This document shows positions 19,279 to 28,900 of a DNA stretch of 64,000 bases, piece by piece. How positions within the stretch are numbered: position 1 is the stretch's first letter; the number at the start of each line of letters is the position of its first letter. Source of the DNA: Actinomadura macra NBRC 14102 (lineage in GTDB: Bacteria; Actinomycetota; Actinomycetes; Streptosporangiales; Streptosporangiaceae); the NCBI RefSeq assembly GCF_001552215.1, contig NZ_BCQT01000003.1, forward strand, positions 62,001 through 126,000. Direction: 5' to 3'. Both the position numbers and the translations under genes were made by a program. The notes under the pieces were generated by a model. It worked only from the letters and a program-made list of their open reading frames with translations, did no database searches and was not told the DNA's origin.

Positions 19279-19773
19279 TCAGGCTTTGACCTCGCGCAGG
19301 CGGCCGGTCTCCACCTCGTAGACGAAGCCGCGCACCTGGTCGGTGTAGGGGATGAACGGGTCGGACCGGACGCGTCCGATCGACTGGCGGACGTCCTCCT
19401 CCAGGTCGGCGAACGCCTCGGCGGACCAGTCGGGCTTGAGTCCGGTCTCGCGCAGGATGTCGGCCTTGAACGCGTCGTCAGTGAAGGTCAGCATGCCGCA
19501 GTCGGTGTGGTGGATCAGGATGACCTCACGGGTGCCGAGGAGCCGCTGGCTGATGGCGAGGCTGCGCCGCTCATCGGCGGTGATCACGCCTCCGGCGTTG
19601 CGGATCACGTGTGCGTCGCCCTCGCTGAGACCGAGGACGCCGTACGGGTTGAGTCGCGCATCCATGCAGGCGATGACGGCGACGCCCTTGCCGGGGGGCA
19701 GGGGAAGGTCGCCCTTGTCGAAGGAGGCGGCGTAGCGTTCCGCGTTGGCGAGGAGTTCGTCCGTCACGCTCAT
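19279..19773 (-). CDS. Beta-class carbonic anhydrase
   Basis: 164 residues; it interconverts CO2 and bicarbonate in the cytoplasm. The Zn ligands are in IACMDARLNP (Cys and the Asp-Arg dyad) and HHTDCGML (His and Cys), and VIRNAGG is the usual family block. It is short, like the mycobacterial Rv1284 type. The start is the ATG matching the family N-terminus (SVTDELLANAERYA). Confidence 0.95.
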   Translation of the reverse strand: MSVTDELLANAERYAASFDKGDLPLPPGKGVAVIACMDARLNPYGVLGLSEGDAHVIRNAGGVITADERRSLAISQRLLGTREVILIHHTDCGMLTFTDDAFKADILRETGLKPDWSAEAFADLEEDVRQSIGRVRSDPFIPYTDQVRGFVYEVETGRLREVKA

Positions 19774-19800
19774 GGTGGTTCCGTTCGCTCGGGCCCGATG

Positions 19801-19847
19801 CCTGGACTGCCGTCCAGGATTTCCAATTAAAACGGTAGAGTCAATGG
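19801..19847 (-). promoter_or_regulatory. Promoter/leader elements of carbonic anhydrase
   Basis: An AT-rich island unlike its surroundings (19823-19847) contains TTGACT on the minus strand and imperfect CCAATT / AATGG ends. Nearer the gene lies a perfect 7-bp inverted repeat CCTGGAC-tgcc-GTCCAGG (19801-19818), a possible operator or leader hairpin. Confidence 0.4.
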
Positions 19848-19929
19848 GTAACACGGTGAGGACTCGCCGTGAGTGTGCCCTGGCCGCGGATGGGGCGCGG
19901 GCGAGCCCAGCGGCGGGCAGGATGGGCGG

Positions 19930-21459
19930 ATGCCTGATCTTCGTGCGCCCCTCGATCGTGTCCGTGCCGTCCTGGACGAGGCGGGCTACACCGTGGACGG
20001 TGTGCGTGGCCTGCTCGGTCCCGTGGCGGGCGGGGCGCTGGCGCGCGACGAGATCGTCCCGGCGCTGCGGGCCACCGGGGGCGGGTCCCCGCTGGAGGCG
20101 CTGACCCGGTTGTTCTGGCTCCAGGTGCCCTTGGACGCGGCTGAGCCCTCTGCTCACGTGCTTCCCGTGGACGCTCTCGTCAAGGCCGGCCTGGCGGAGG
20201 TGTCAGGCGGTGAAGTACGGGCGTTGCTGCACGTGGAACCGCTGGAGGTGCCGGGGGTGCCGCGCTCGCCGGGGGTGCCGGCGAGCGGAGGCGGGGACGG
20301 GCACGTCGGGTACGTGGTCTCGGATCTCAAGGTGCGGCCCGGGTCCGGGGGCGTCGTGCCGTCCGATCATGTGGTGGGGGCGGGTGGCGCCTCGGGCAAT
20401 CTCGCCCAGCTGGTTATCCACAAGGCTGTGGATAACATCCTCGATCTCGGGACGGGATGCGGCGTGCAGGCGGTGCACCTGGCGGCGCGGAATCCCGCGG
20501 CGCGGATCACCGCGACGGACGTCAATCCGCGCGCCCTGGAACTGTCCGCGATGAGTCTCGCGCTCTCCGGCGTGGACGGTGTCGAACTCCTTGAGGGCTC
20601 GCTCCTGGAGCCCGTCCAGCGGCGCCGGTTCGACCTGATTGTCTCGAATCCGCCGTTCGTCGTCGCACCGCCGGGCGAAGATGGCCGGCGGTTCACCTAC
20701 CGGGAGTCCGGGCTGCCGGGAGACGACTTCTGCCGGCGGCTCGTCACCGAGGCGCCCGCGCTGCTGAACGACGGCGGACACCTCCAGATGCTGGCCAACT
20801 GGCTGCACGTCGAGGGTGTGCCGTGGGACGAGCGTGTCGGCGCCTGGGCGGAGGAGTCGGCGTGCGAGACCTGGGTCGTCCAGCGGGACGTGCAGGACCC
20901 GGCGGAGTACGCGGAGTTGTGGCTGCGTGATTCCTGCGAGGCCGGGACGCCGGAGTACCGTGCCCGGTACGAGGCGTGGCTCGATCACTTCGAGCGCTGG
21001 AAGGTGACCGGTATCGGCTTCGGCTGGATCACGTTGCGGCGCTCCGCGGCCGACCGGCCGGCCGTCAGGGTGGAGGAGATCCGGCATGCCGTCGAGCAGC
21101 CCGTCGGGGCCTACGCTGATCATGTACTGGACGGGCTCGCCGTGGCGGAAAGGTTTTCCACAGCCTGTGGAAAGTCGGTGCTCCGTACGTCGCCCGGGAT
21201 CGTCCAAGAACAGATCGGTGAGCCCGGTGCCGAGGACCCGGAGCGGATCGTCCTGCGGCAGTCCGGACGGCTGAGGCGGGCGGCCGGCGTGGGCACGGTC
21301 GAGGCCGCGCTCGCCGGCGTCTGTGACGGCACCCTGCCCCTGGCGCCCTTGCTGGACGCGATAGCCCAGCTCACCGGCATGGATCCGGACCAGGTGCGCG
21401 CGCACGCGTTCACCGTCCTGCCCGAGCTGATCGCGGACGGCTTCTTCGAGATGCCCTGA
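19930..21459 (+). CDS. Class I SAM-dependent methyltransferase (HemK/PrmC-like fold, large actinobacterial type)
   Basis: 509 residues. An N-terminal ~170-residue winged-helix-like domain precedes the Rossmann domain with ILDLGTGCGVQAVHLA (SAM loop), ATDVNPRALELS and the IVSNPPFV motif typical of enzymes that methylate an amide or exocyclic nitrogen. A C-terminal ~150-residue domain (QSGRLRRAAGVGTVEAAL) is specific to this actinobacterial family (DUF7059/DUF7782 type). The substrate is unknown. The gene carries two DnaA-box-like palindromes, listed separately. Confidence 0.88.
   Translation: MPDLRAPLDRVRAVLDEAGYTVDGVRGLLGPVAGGALARDEIVPALRATGGGSPLEALTRLFWLQVPLDAAEPSAHVLPVDALVKAGLAEVSGGEVRALLHVEPLEVPGVPRSPGVPASGGGDGHVGYVVSDLKVRPGSGGVVPSDHVVGAGGASGNLAQLVIHKAVDNILDLGTGCGVQAVHLAARNPAARITATDVNPRALELSAMSLALSGVDGVELLEGSLLEPVQRRRFDLIVSNPPFVVAPPGEDGRRFTYRESGLPGDDFCRRLVTEAPALLNDGGHLQMLANWLHVEGVPWDERVGAWAEESACETWVVQRDVQDPAEYAELWLRDSCEAGTPEYRARYEAWLDHFERWKVTGIGFGWITLRRSAADRPAVRVEEIRHAVEQPVGAYADHVLDGLAVAERFSTACGKSVLRTSPGIVQEQIGEPGAEDPERIVLRQSGRLRRAAGVGTVEAALAGVCDGTLPLAPLLDAIAQLTGMDPDQVRAHAFTVLPELIADGFFEMP
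20413..20436. other. Inverted pair of perfect DnaA boxes
   Basis: GTTATCCACA and TGTGGATAAC face each other across AGGC. Each arm contains the full consensus TTATCCACA. The pair lies inside the methyltransferase coding sequence. Confidence 0.6.
21154..21174. other. Second inverted pair of DnaA-box-like sequences
   Basis: TTTTCCACA and TGTGGAAAG. The 9-bp arms TTTCCACAG / CTGTGGAAA are separated by a single base. It is in the same gene, 740 bp after the first pair. Confidence 0.5.
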
Positions 21460-21665
21460 CGTGCCTTGAGGCACGCCTGCGCTGAGACCCGTTCCGGGAC
21501 GTGGCCTCAACAAACGACCGTGGTCGGACGACTGTCTCCACGGCGTCGCCCAACTCAGCGCCTGCGTGTCCGCGGCGCGTTCGGCGTCCATGACCGGACC
21601 GTGGCCCCACCGATCTGCGGCGATGCCCGACCCCGCGACGGCAAGGCGCAAGGGCCGCGCCGGTG

Positions 21666-22739
21666 TCAGGGGTGGCGGGCGGCGGAGATCGTGGGGAAGG
21701 CGCTGGCCCGCAGGCGGCGGGAGAGGCCGCGGTTGAGCCGGTACGCCCACAGGGGGCCGCCGTAGATCATGCCGGTGTAGCCCTGGACGAGGGTGGCGCC
21801 GGCGCGGACGCGCTCCCACACGTCGTCGGCGGTCTCCACACCACCCACCGACACCAGGACGAGACGGTCGCCGGTGCGGGCGCGCAGGCGGCGCAGGACG
21901 TCCAGGGAGCGGTCCTTGAGCGGCGCGCCGGACAGGCCGCCGGTCTCCCTGGCCAGAGCGGGCGCGCTGCGCAGGCCCTCGCGCCCGATGGTGGTGTTGG
22001 CGGCGATCACGCCGTCCAGCCCGAGATCGAGGGCGAGGTCGGCGACGGCGTCGATGTCCTCGTCCGCGAGGTCCGGGGCGATCTTGACCAGTAGCGGGAC
22101 GCGGCGTGCGGACGCGCGGTCGGCGGCCTCGCGGACGGCCGTCAGCAGCGGCCGCAGATGCTCGACCGCCTGGAGGTCGCGCAGGCCAGGGGTGTTGGGG
22201 GAGCTGACGTTGACGACCAGGTAGTCGGCGTACGGGGCGAGGCGCTCGGCGCTCGCCACATAGTCGGCGGCGGCCTCGGCCTCCGGGACGACCTTGGTCT
22301 TGCCGATGTTGACCCCGACGATGGTGCCCGGGCGGCGGCGCCGCAGCCGCTGGGCGGCGGCCTCGGAGCCTTCGTTGTTGAAGCCCATCCGGTTGATGAC
22401 CGCCCGGTCGGGGACGAGGCGGAACAGCCGCGGGCGCGGGTTGCCCGGCTGCGCGCGCCCGGTGACCGTGCCGACCTCGACATGGCCGAACCCGAACGCG
22501 CCGAGCGCCTCGTAGGCGACGGCGTCCTTGTCGAACCCGGCGGCGAGGCCGAGCGGGCTGGGGAAGTCCAGCCCCAGCGCCCGGACGGCGAGCGCCGGAT
22601 CCCGTGGCGCGAGGGCGCGCCGGAGCGCCGGCGCGGCCCCCGGAAGCGCCTGGATCGCGCGCAGTGCCCGCAGCGTGAGGTGGTGGACGGTCTCCGCCGG
22701 CACCCGGGTAATGATCAATGAGAACAGAAGTCGATACAT
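21666..22739 (-). CDS. pyrD: Dihydroorotate dehydrogenase (quinone), class 2
   Basis: 357 residues; it oxidises dihydroorotate to orotate with FMN and passes electrons to menaquinone. The N-terminal membrane-association helix ([20 protein letters not shown]) marks class 2. Core motifs are [39 protein letters not shown], the catalytic Ser in [23 protein letters not shown] and [20 protein letters not shown]. It is convergent with the methyltransferase; a short GTGCCT / AGGCAC hairpin lies at ~21463-21476. Confidence 0.96.
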   Translation of the reverse strand: MYRLLFSLIITRVPAETVHHLTLRALRAIQALPGAAPALRRALAPRDPALAVRALGLDFPSPLGLAAGFDKDAVAYEALGAFGFGHVEVGTVTGRAQPGNPRPRLFRLVPDRAVINRMGFNNEGSEAAAQRLRRRRPGTIVGVNIGKTKVVPEAEAAADYVASAERLAPYADYLVVNVSSPNTPGLRDLQAVEHLRPLLTAVREAADRASARRVPLLVKIAPDLADEDIDAVADLALDLGLDGVIAANTTIGREGLRSAPALARETGGLSGAPLKDRSLDVLRRLRARTGDRLVLVSVGGVETADDVWERVRAGATLVQGYTGMIYGGPLWAYRLNRGLSRRLRASAFPTISAARHP

Positions 22740-22766
22740 CGCCCGCCAGTATCCCAGCCGGGTGGT

Positions 22767-24071
22767 TCAGCGGCCGAGGAAGGTCCTGCGGAGCGTCAGG
22801 CGGACTTCGCGGCTCGTCTCGCGCACCGTCCGGCGCACTGTGCGGACGGGGTCGCCGATCGAGACACGCCAAGCCTGGCGGATTCCGCGCCCGACGGGAC
22901 GCAGCACGCTTGTGCGCACCCAGCGGGCCGGGGCGACGATCAGGACGCGGCTCACCCAGCGGGTGGGAGTGACGGCGAAGGTCCGCCACAGCCAGCGCAG
23001 GACGCGCGCTGCGAGCCGCCATGTCCCTGCGACGCCACGGCCGGTCGGGGAAAGGACGTACCGGTACACGGCACGCGCGGGTAGGACGAACAGGACGTGC
23101 CCCACCCAGACCAGCCCCCGCACAAGCAGCCGCCAGGCCCAGGCGATGGCGGACCAGAACGCGTTCCAACCTCCGGCGACGACACTCCATAGGGAAACCA
23201 GGAGAAGCCCGATGCCGCGTCCGACCCAAGCGATGCCGCGTCCGACCCATGCGAGGCCCATGCCGATGCCCCGGATAGCCCACGCGATGCCTTGGCCGAA
23301 GCTTCGTGCCAGCCAGGCCAGGCCGAGCAGCGGCGGACGCAGGGCATAACGCCACAAGAAGACGGCCGGCAGCACCACCAGGACGGCCACCAGCCACCCG
23401 GCGCCCGTCGCGATCGCCTTTCCGAGCCAGGTCAGGCCACAGCCGAGAGCACGGAGGGGACGGAGCAGGACGAAGTCGAGTGCCAGGGCCAGCCCACGTC
23501 CCAGCAGGGCGAGGAACCGGCCGATCGGGGCCAGCAGCACGCGGTGGAACCAGCGGGCCAGCCGTCCCGTCCCCCGGCCGAGGATCGCCAACCACCGCAG
23601 CGGGCGGACGAGCAGGACGTCGAACAGCCACCCGACGCCCGTGCCGATCCCGCGGGCGGCAGCCGCCAGCAGCCGTCCGAAGGGTGCGAGCAGCCCGCCA
23701 TAGAACGCGTTCCAGGCGCGGCCGAGAACTCGGCCGATCCCGGCCGGTATCAGCAGCAACGCGTGCAGGACCGCCGCGGCGCCACGTCCGAGAAGACGGA
23801 GCAGGTCGTAGCCGAGCCGGAGCGGGACCACGACCACCAGCGCCACCACCCGTACGGGCACGACGAGCCACGCCGGGCCGACCGGCGCCGCCGGGCCGGC
23901 CATGGGTTCAAGCGGCGCTGTGGGCTCGACCGGCGCTGTGGAATCGACCGGCGCTGGGAGATCAACCGGTGCCGCGGGCTCGGGGCCCTTGCGAAGGCTG
24001 ATGGAGACGCCCGTGCTCGCAGTGTCGTCCTGCGCGCAGCGGCCGTCCATGGAGGGTTCGGCGGTCGCCAC
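22767..24071 (-). CDS. Repetitive Trp/Arg-rich membrane protein of unknown function
   Basis: 434 residues. After a ~65-residue Pro/Ala-rich soluble start (with PVDxPAPVD-type repeats), the protein is a chain of hydrophobic or amphipathic helices of ~30 residues, each broken by RGxG or RPLR-type turns, for example VGRGIAWVGRGIG and LVRPLRWLAILGRG. The C-terminal ~70 residues are strongly basic (TVRRTVRETSREVRLTLRRT). The GTG start has GAGG 6 nt upstream. It lies 27 bp upstream of pyrD on the same strand, so co-transcription is likely. I recognise no family. Confidence 0.75.
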   Translation of the reverse strand: MATAEPSMDGRCAQDDTASTGVSISLRKGPEPAAPVDLPAPVDSTAPVEPTAPLEPMAGPAAPVGPAWLVVPVRVVALVVVVPLRLGYDLLRLLGRGAAAVLHALLLIPAGIGRVLGRAWNAFYGGLLAPFGRLLAAAARGIGTGVGWLFDVLLVRPLRWLAILGRGTGRLARWFHRVLLAPIGRFLALLGRGLALALDFVLLRPLRALGCGLTWLGKAIATGAGWLVAVLVVLPAVFLWRYALRPPLLGLAWLARSFGQGIAWAIRGIGMGLAWVGRGIAWVGRGIGLLLVSLWSVVAGGWNAFWSAIAWAWRLLVRGLVWVGHVLFVLPARAVYRYVLSPTGRGVAGTWRLAARVLRWLWRTFAVTPTRWVSRVLIVAPARWVRTSVLRPVGRGIRQAWRVSIGDPVRTVRRTVRETSREVRLTLRRTFLGR

Positions 24072-24280
24072 GTCGCACCTCGGAACGGTCGGGGGATTGC
24101 TCGGTGGAGATTTGACCTGTCCAGGAGGCTATGGGTTCCCCTCGCCGGGCCCGGGTTGAACCCCTCTCACGCCCAACACCGTACTGCCCCACGATCCGGA
24201 GGAGCGGTGCGGCCGCTTCGCCTCGATCGCCGTAGGGGAACCGGACCGGAGCCGGAACTCAGATCGACATGGAGGACACG

Positions 24281-25288
24281 ATGCAATTCCCACGTTGGGC
24301 GATCCCCGCCGCGGCCGCCCTGACCGCGACCGGTCTGGTGCTCACGGCATGCGGGCAGGAGAAGTCGGGGAGCCAGCAGAACGCCGCCGCGGGCTCCAAG
24401 CAGAGCCCCGCCGCCGACCCCTCGGCCGAGCCGTCGGAGCCGGCGGCCCAGCCGACCACCCTGGAGGTCGCGAGCGTCACCAAGCTCGGCAAGGTCGTCA
24501 CGGACGGCGAGGGCAAGACGCTGTACCGCTTCGACAACGACACCGCCCGACCGCCCGCGTCCACCTGCATGGACGCGTGTGCCAAGGCGTGGCCGCCGGT
24601 GTGGGCGACCAGCGACGAGCCCGAGGTCAAGGGCGTCGAGCAGTCGCTGGTGGGCAAGGTCAAGCGGCCGGACGGCAAGTGGCAGGTCACGCTCGGCGGA
24701 TGGCCGCTGTACAAGTACGTCAAGGACCAGAGCCCCGGGGACGTGAAGGGCCAGGGCGTCGGCGGCACCTGGTACGCGGCGGCGCCGACCGGCAAGAAGG
24801 CCCTCGCCGCGGCGAAGCCGAAGAAGGAGCCCGAGGCCCCCGCGAACAACCGGTGGGCGGGGTGGACGGTCGTCAAGGTCAGGCAGGACCCGAAGCTCGG
24901 CCTGATCGCCACCGACGGTAAGGGCAACACGCTCTACCGCTTCGACAAGGACACCCCCAAGTCGGGGAAGACCACGTGCTTCGGCGCGTGCAAGAAGGCG
25001 TGGCCGCCGGCCGTCTTCAACGGCTGGAAGAAGCTCAAGCTGGAGGGCGTCAGCAAGAAGAACGTCAACTTCATCGAGCGCGCGGACGACGGCAAGTGCC
25101 AGCTCACCATCAACGGCTGGCCGATGTACTACTTCGCCAAGGACGAGGAGCCCGGCGACACCAAGGGCCAGGGCGTCGGCGGGGTCTGGTGGGTCAGTAC
25201 CCCCGAAGGCAAGAAGGCCATAGCCGCCGGCGGTAACGGTGGCGGATCCGGTGGCGATGGGGGCTATGGCTCGGGCGGAGGATACTGA
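24281..25288 (+). CDS. SCO0930-type lipoprotein with repeated YxFxxD-like motifs
   Basis: 335 residues. A signal peptide with lipobox LTAC anchors it outside. Two copies of a ~120-residue unit follow (COG4315 type), each with TLYRFDxD, a CxxxCAKAWPP or CFGACKKAWPP motif, and a second aromatic motif (LYKYVKD, MYYFAKD), then a GQGVGG(T/V)W block. The tail is Gly-rich (GGSGGDGGYGSGGGY). The role is unknown; a redox or metal-related envelope function is possible. I chose the ATG with GGAGG 5 nt upstream rather than the one 12 nt earlier. Confidence 0.9.
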   Translation: MQFPRWAIPAAAALTATGLVLTACGQEKSGSQQNAAAGSKQSPAADPSAEPSEPAAQPTTLEVASVTKLGKVVTDGEGKTLYRFDNDTARPPASTCMDACAKAWPPVWATSDEPEVKGVEQSLVGKVKRPDGKWQVTLGGWPLYKYVKDQSPGDVKGQGVGGTWYAAAPTGKKALAAAKPKKEPEAPANNRWAGWTVVKVRQDPKLGLIATDGKGNTLYRFDKDTPKSGKTTCFGACKKAWPPAVFNGWKKLKLEGVSKKNVNFIERADDGKCQLTINGWPMYYFAKDEEPGDTKGQGVGGVWWVSTPEGKKAIAAGGNGGGSGGDGGYGSGGGY

Positions 25289-25289
25289 A

Positions 25290-25328
25290 CGGCTAGTGAG
25301 CCGGTCATCGGGCGGCTTCTGAGCCGCC
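25290..25328 (+). terminator. Tandem hairpins after the lipoprotein gene
   Basis: CGGCT-agtg-AGCCG and then GGCGGCT-tctg-AGCCGCC. The following stretch 25329-25818 shows no gene; it must contain the promoter of the ABC importer. Confidence 0.7.
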
Positions 25329-25818
25329 AAGGACCGCGCCAAACCCGGCAAAGCGCTTGACCCTGCATCGCAGGCGCGCGTGCCGGTGTCACAGACGAAG
25401 GCGTGGGAGACTCGTGGGTCGGTCGGGGTCCGCGAGCCTCCTGCGCCTTCCTGTGTGTCCGCGTGCCCACATCCCGGCGTGCCCACATATCCGGCAGATT
25501 CGCCGAAACGGGTGTGGACATTGTTACCTGTGGGCAGGTTTCCGTCACTGATCACGCTCCGGAGCTCGACACTCACCGAGTCCGGTGATCGAATGGTGAT
25601 CGGTCCCGCCATGGATGCGGCCCGGCGAAGTGCCCGCACATGGTGGGTGGCTTCGGGAGGCCCGGATGGTCAAGCGAGTCGGACGAGCCGGACGAATCGG
25701 ACGGGTCAGGCGGAGGGGCACGACGATCCAGCCCGGAGGGCATGACCGGAACGGTCCGCCCGAACCTCCCCCTGCGTCGAGCCCTGAACCGAGACCACCC
25801 CGCGCCGGGCCCGCGCCC

Positions 25819-27102
25819 ATGCGCCCACTGCGCGCGGCGGTGGCTCTGACGTTGCTGGCCGGCGGGCTCGCGGCGTGCTCCGGTGGCGGTGGGACGCCCA
25901 CACTGAACTGGTACATCAACCCCGACGACGGGGGCCAGGCCAAGCTCGCCGCGGCGTGCACGCAGGCCTCCGGCGGCAAATACAAGATCCAGACGTCGGT
26001 GCTGCCGAACGACGCGACGCAGCAGCGCGAGCAGCTCATCCGGCGGCTGGCCGCGAAGGACTCCGGGCTCGACATCATGAGCCTGGACCCGGTGTACGTG
26101 GCGGAGGCCGCCAACGCCGGGTTCCTGCGCCCGTTCCCGGCGGACGAGGCCGCCCAGTTCACCAACGGCGTGTTCCCGCCCGCCGTCCAGAACTCGACGT
26201 GGGACGGCAAGCTCTACGCGGCGCCGTTCTGGGCGAACACGCAACTGCTCTGGTACCGCAAGTCCGCCGCCAAGAAGGCCGGCATCGATCCCAAGGCGCC
26301 CGGTTTCACCTGGAACGAGCTGATCGACGGTGCCGTGCGGTCGGGGACGACGGTCGGGGCGCAGGGCAACAAGTACGAGGGCTACATGGTGTGGATCAAC
26401 GCCCTCATCGCCTCCGCCGGAGGCAGGATCATCAGCGACGCCGAGAAGGGCGACGACGCCACGATCGACATCGACTCGCCGGCCGGACGGCAGGCCGCGG
26501 TGATCATCCGCAAGCTCGCCCGATCCAGCGCCGCCAGCCCGACGCTGTCCACCGACATCGAGGAGCAGGCGCGGTCGCTGCTGAACGGCCCGCGCGGCGG
26601 CTTCATGGTCAACTGGGGCTACATCTGGCGCGCCGAGAACGGCGACGCCAAGGACGGCGTGATCGACAAGAGCATCCCGGCCGACCTCGACTGGGCCCGC
26701 TACCCGAGGGTGAACGCGAACCAGGAGAGCAAGCCGCCGTTCGGCGGCATCGAGCTCGGCATCGGCGCGTACGGCAAGTACAAGGACACGTACGCGGTGG
26801 ACGCGGTCACGTGCATCACCTCCACCCCGAACATGAAGAAGTACATGATCGACTCGGGTAACCCGGCGGCCCGCGCGGTGGTCTACGACGACCCGGAGAT
26901 CAAGAAGGAGTTCCCGATGGCCGGGCTGATCCGGGACTCCATCAACGCCGCGGCGCCCCGTCCCATCACGCCGTACTACACCGATGTGTCCGGCGCCGTG
27001 CTGAGCCGCTGGCACCCGCCCGCCTCGGTCGACCCGAACACGACGCCGGCCCGGTCCGCGACGTTCATCCGCCAGGTCCTGCGCGACCAGGCGCTGCTCT
27101 GA
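25819..27102 (+). CDS. Sugar ABC transporter substrate-binding lipoprotein
   Basis: 427 residues. A signal peptide with lipobox LAAC, then a cluster-B/MalE-like binding fold: SLDPVYVAEAANAGFLRPF, WDGKLYAAPFWANTQLLWYR and a late PPFGGIELGIGAYGKY. It captures a sugar, possibly an oligosaccharide, at the outer face of the membrane and delivers it to the two permeases encoded next. No clear ribosome site precedes the ATG; it was chosen because it places the lipoprotein signal at the N-terminus. It is the first gene of a tight operon. Confidence 0.92.
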   Translation: MRPLRAAVALTLLAGGLAACSGGGGTPTLNWYINPDDGGQAKLAAACTQASGGKYKIQTSVLPNDATQQREQLIRRLAAKDSGLDIMSLDPVYVAEAANAGFLRPFPADEAAQFTNGVFPPAVQNSTWDGKLYAAPFWANTQLLWYRKSAAKKAGIDPKAPGFTWNELIDGAVRSGTTVGAQGNKYEGYMVWINALIASAGGRIISDAEKGDDATIDIDSPAGRQAAVIIRKLARSSAASPTLSTDIEEQARSLLNGPRGGFMVNWGYIWRAENGDAKDGVIDKSIPADLDWARYPRVNANQESKPPFGGIELGIGAYGKYKDTYAVDAVTCITSTPNMKKYMIDSGNPAARAVVYDDPEIKKEFPMAGLIRDSINAAAPRPITPYYTDVSGAVLSRWHPPASVDPNTTPARSATFIRQVLRDQALL

Positions 27103-27113
27103 AGGGACGGAAG

Positions 27114-28052
27114 ATGACCGCAGTGCACAGCGCCCCGGCCGCCGGACGGCGCAACACCGGGCGCGCGGAGATCTCCGACCGGAGCCGCGCCGAACGCCGT
27201 CTCGGGCTGCTGCTGTCGGCGCCCGCCGTGCTCGTCATGCTGCTGGTGACCGCGTACCCGCTGATCAACGCGCTGTACCTGTCGTTGTTCAGCTACCGGA
27301 TCACCGCGCCGGACGACCGAAGGTTCGTCGGCCTCGCCAACTACTGGACGGCGCTGTCCGACTCCCTGTTCTGGCAGGACGTGTTCACCACGTTCATCGT
27401 CACGTTCGTCACCGTCGCGGTGGAGCTCGTCATCGGGTTCGGCCTCGCGATGGTGATGCACCGGGCGCTGTTCGCGCGCCGGACCGTCCGCACCGCGATC
27501 CTGCTGCCGTACGGGATCGTCACCGTCATCTCGGCGTTCGCGTGGCGGTACGCGTTCGACCTCCAGTCGGGGTTCGTGAACTCGTGGTTCGGGCTCGGCG
27601 ACTACGCCTGGTTCTCGGGCCGCTGGTCCTCGCTGTTCGTGATCATCCTGTCGGAGATCTGGAAGACGACCCCGTTCGTGTCGCTGCTGCTGCTCGCGGG
27701 GCTGGCGCAGGTGCCCCGCGACCTCGGCGAGGCCGCGACGGTGGACGGCGCGACCGCCTGGCAACGGCTGCGCCGGGTGACGATCCCGAACATGAAGGCG
27801 GCGATCCTCGTCGCGGTGCTGTTCCGCACCCTCGACGCATGGCGGATCTTCGACAACGTGTTCATCATGACCGCCGGGCAGCAGAAGACCGAGACGCTGT
27901 CGTTCCTGACCTACCGGCAGACGATCACCCGGACCGCGATCGGGCTCGGCGACGCGGTCGGCGTCCTGCTGTTCCTGTCCGTGGTATTGATCGCGGTCGT
28001 GTTCATCCGCGGGTTCCGCGTGGACCTGTCCCAAGTGCGAGGTGACCGGTGA
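27114..28052 (+). CDS. Sugar ABC transporter permease, MalF type
   Basis: 312 residues with six predicted membrane helices (first [20 protein letters not shown]). The EAA loop that docks the ATPase is visible as [20 protein letters not shown] followed by TIPNM. The ATG follows GGGACGGAAG, 11 bp after the binding-protein gene. It overlaps the next permease gene by 4 bp, indicating translational coupling. It forms the import channel with that permease. Confidence 0.95.
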   Translation: MTAVHSAPAAGRRNTGRAEISDRSRAERRLGLLLSAPAVLVMLLVTAYPLINALYLSLFSYRITAPDDRRFVGLANYWTALSDSLFWQDVFTTFIVTFVTVAVELVIGFGLAMVMHRALFARRTVRTAILLPYGIVTVISAFAWRYAFDLQSGFVNSWFGLGDYAWFSGRWSSLFVIILSEIWKTTPFVSLLLLAGLAQVPRDLGEAATVDGATAWQRLRRVTIPNMKAAILVAVLFRTLDAWRIFDNVFIMTAGQQKTETLSFLTYRQTITRTAIGLGDAVGVLLFLSVVLIAVVFIRGFRVDLSQVRGDR

Positions 28053-28882
28053 TAGAGAGCGCCCGTTCCAAGTGGCTGTGGATTCTCGCGTCCGTGCTCA
28101 TCCTCGTCTGGACGGTCCTCCCGATCCTGTGGATCGTGATGCTGTCGTTCAAGCAGCCTGGCGAGGTCGGTAACCAGAAGGGGTTCTTCCCCAAGGACTG
28201 GACCTGGGACAACTACCGGACGGTTTTCAAGACCGACCTGTTCACCTCCGCGCTGATCAACTCGATCGGCATCTCGGTGATCGCGACGTTCATCGGGGTG
28301 GTGTTCGCGACGCTCGTCGCCTACGCCATCGCCCGGCTGGAGTTCCCGGGCAAGAAGCTCATCCTGTCGTTCGCGCTGGCCATCGCGATGTTCCCGGTCG
28401 TGTCGCTCGTCGGCCCGCTGTTCAACCTGTGGCGCGACATCGGGCTGTACGACACCTGGCCCGGCCTGATCATCCCCTACATCTCGTTCGCGCTGCCGCT
28501 CGCGATCTGGACGCTGTCGGCGTTCTTCCGCGAGATCCCCTGGGAGATGGAGCAGGCCGCGCAGGTGGACGGCGCCACGACCTGGCAGGCGTTCCGGAAG
28601 GTGATCGTCCCGCTGGCGGCGCCCGGCGTGTTCACCGCGGCGATCCTCACCTTCTTCTTCTGCTGGAACGACTTCGTGTTCGGGATCTCGCTGACCTCCT
28701 CCGACCAGGCCCGTCCGGTCCCGGCGGCGCTCGCGTTCTTCACCGGCGCGTCCCAGTTCGAGCAGCCGACCACCGCCATCTGCGCGGCGGCCGTGGTCGT
28801 GACCGTGCCCGTCGTCATCATCGTCCTGGCGTTCCAGCGCCGCATCGTGGCCGGGCTGACGTCCGGTGCGGTCAAGGGCTGA
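28049..28882 (+). CDS. Sugar ABC transporter permease, MalG type
   Basis: 277 residues, six membrane helices (first [20 protein letters not shown]). The EAA motif is [20 protein letters not shown] followed by IVPLAAPG. The GTG start overlaps the stop of the previous permease (GTGA). It is the partner subunit of the same importer. Confidence 0.95.
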   Translation: MIESARSKWLWILASVLILVWTVLPILWIVMLSFKQPGEVGNQKGFFPKDWTWDNYRTVFKTDLFTSALINSIGISVIATFIGVVFATLVAYAIARLEFPGKKLILSFALAIAMFPVVSLVGPLFNLWRDIGLYDTWPGLIIPYISFALPLAIWTLSAFFREIPWEMEQAAQVDGATTWQAFRKVIVPLAAPGVFTAAILTFFFCWNDFVFGISLTSSDQARPVPAALAFFTGASQFEQPTTAICAAAVVVTVPVVIIVLAFQRRIVAGLTSGAVKG

Positions 28883-28900
28883 GTTCCAAGAGGGAGAACC

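Noticed and set aside
20413..21174. Chromosomal replication origin
   Set aside because: DnaA-box pairs lie inside a coding gene; there is no dnaA, dnaN or gyrase gene and no dense box cluster.
20203..23871. Minus-strand open frame of about 1220 codons
   Set aside because: It runs antisense to the methyltransferase and out of frame through pyrD and the membrane protein gene, and is Arg/Pro-rich, typical of high-GC shadow frames.
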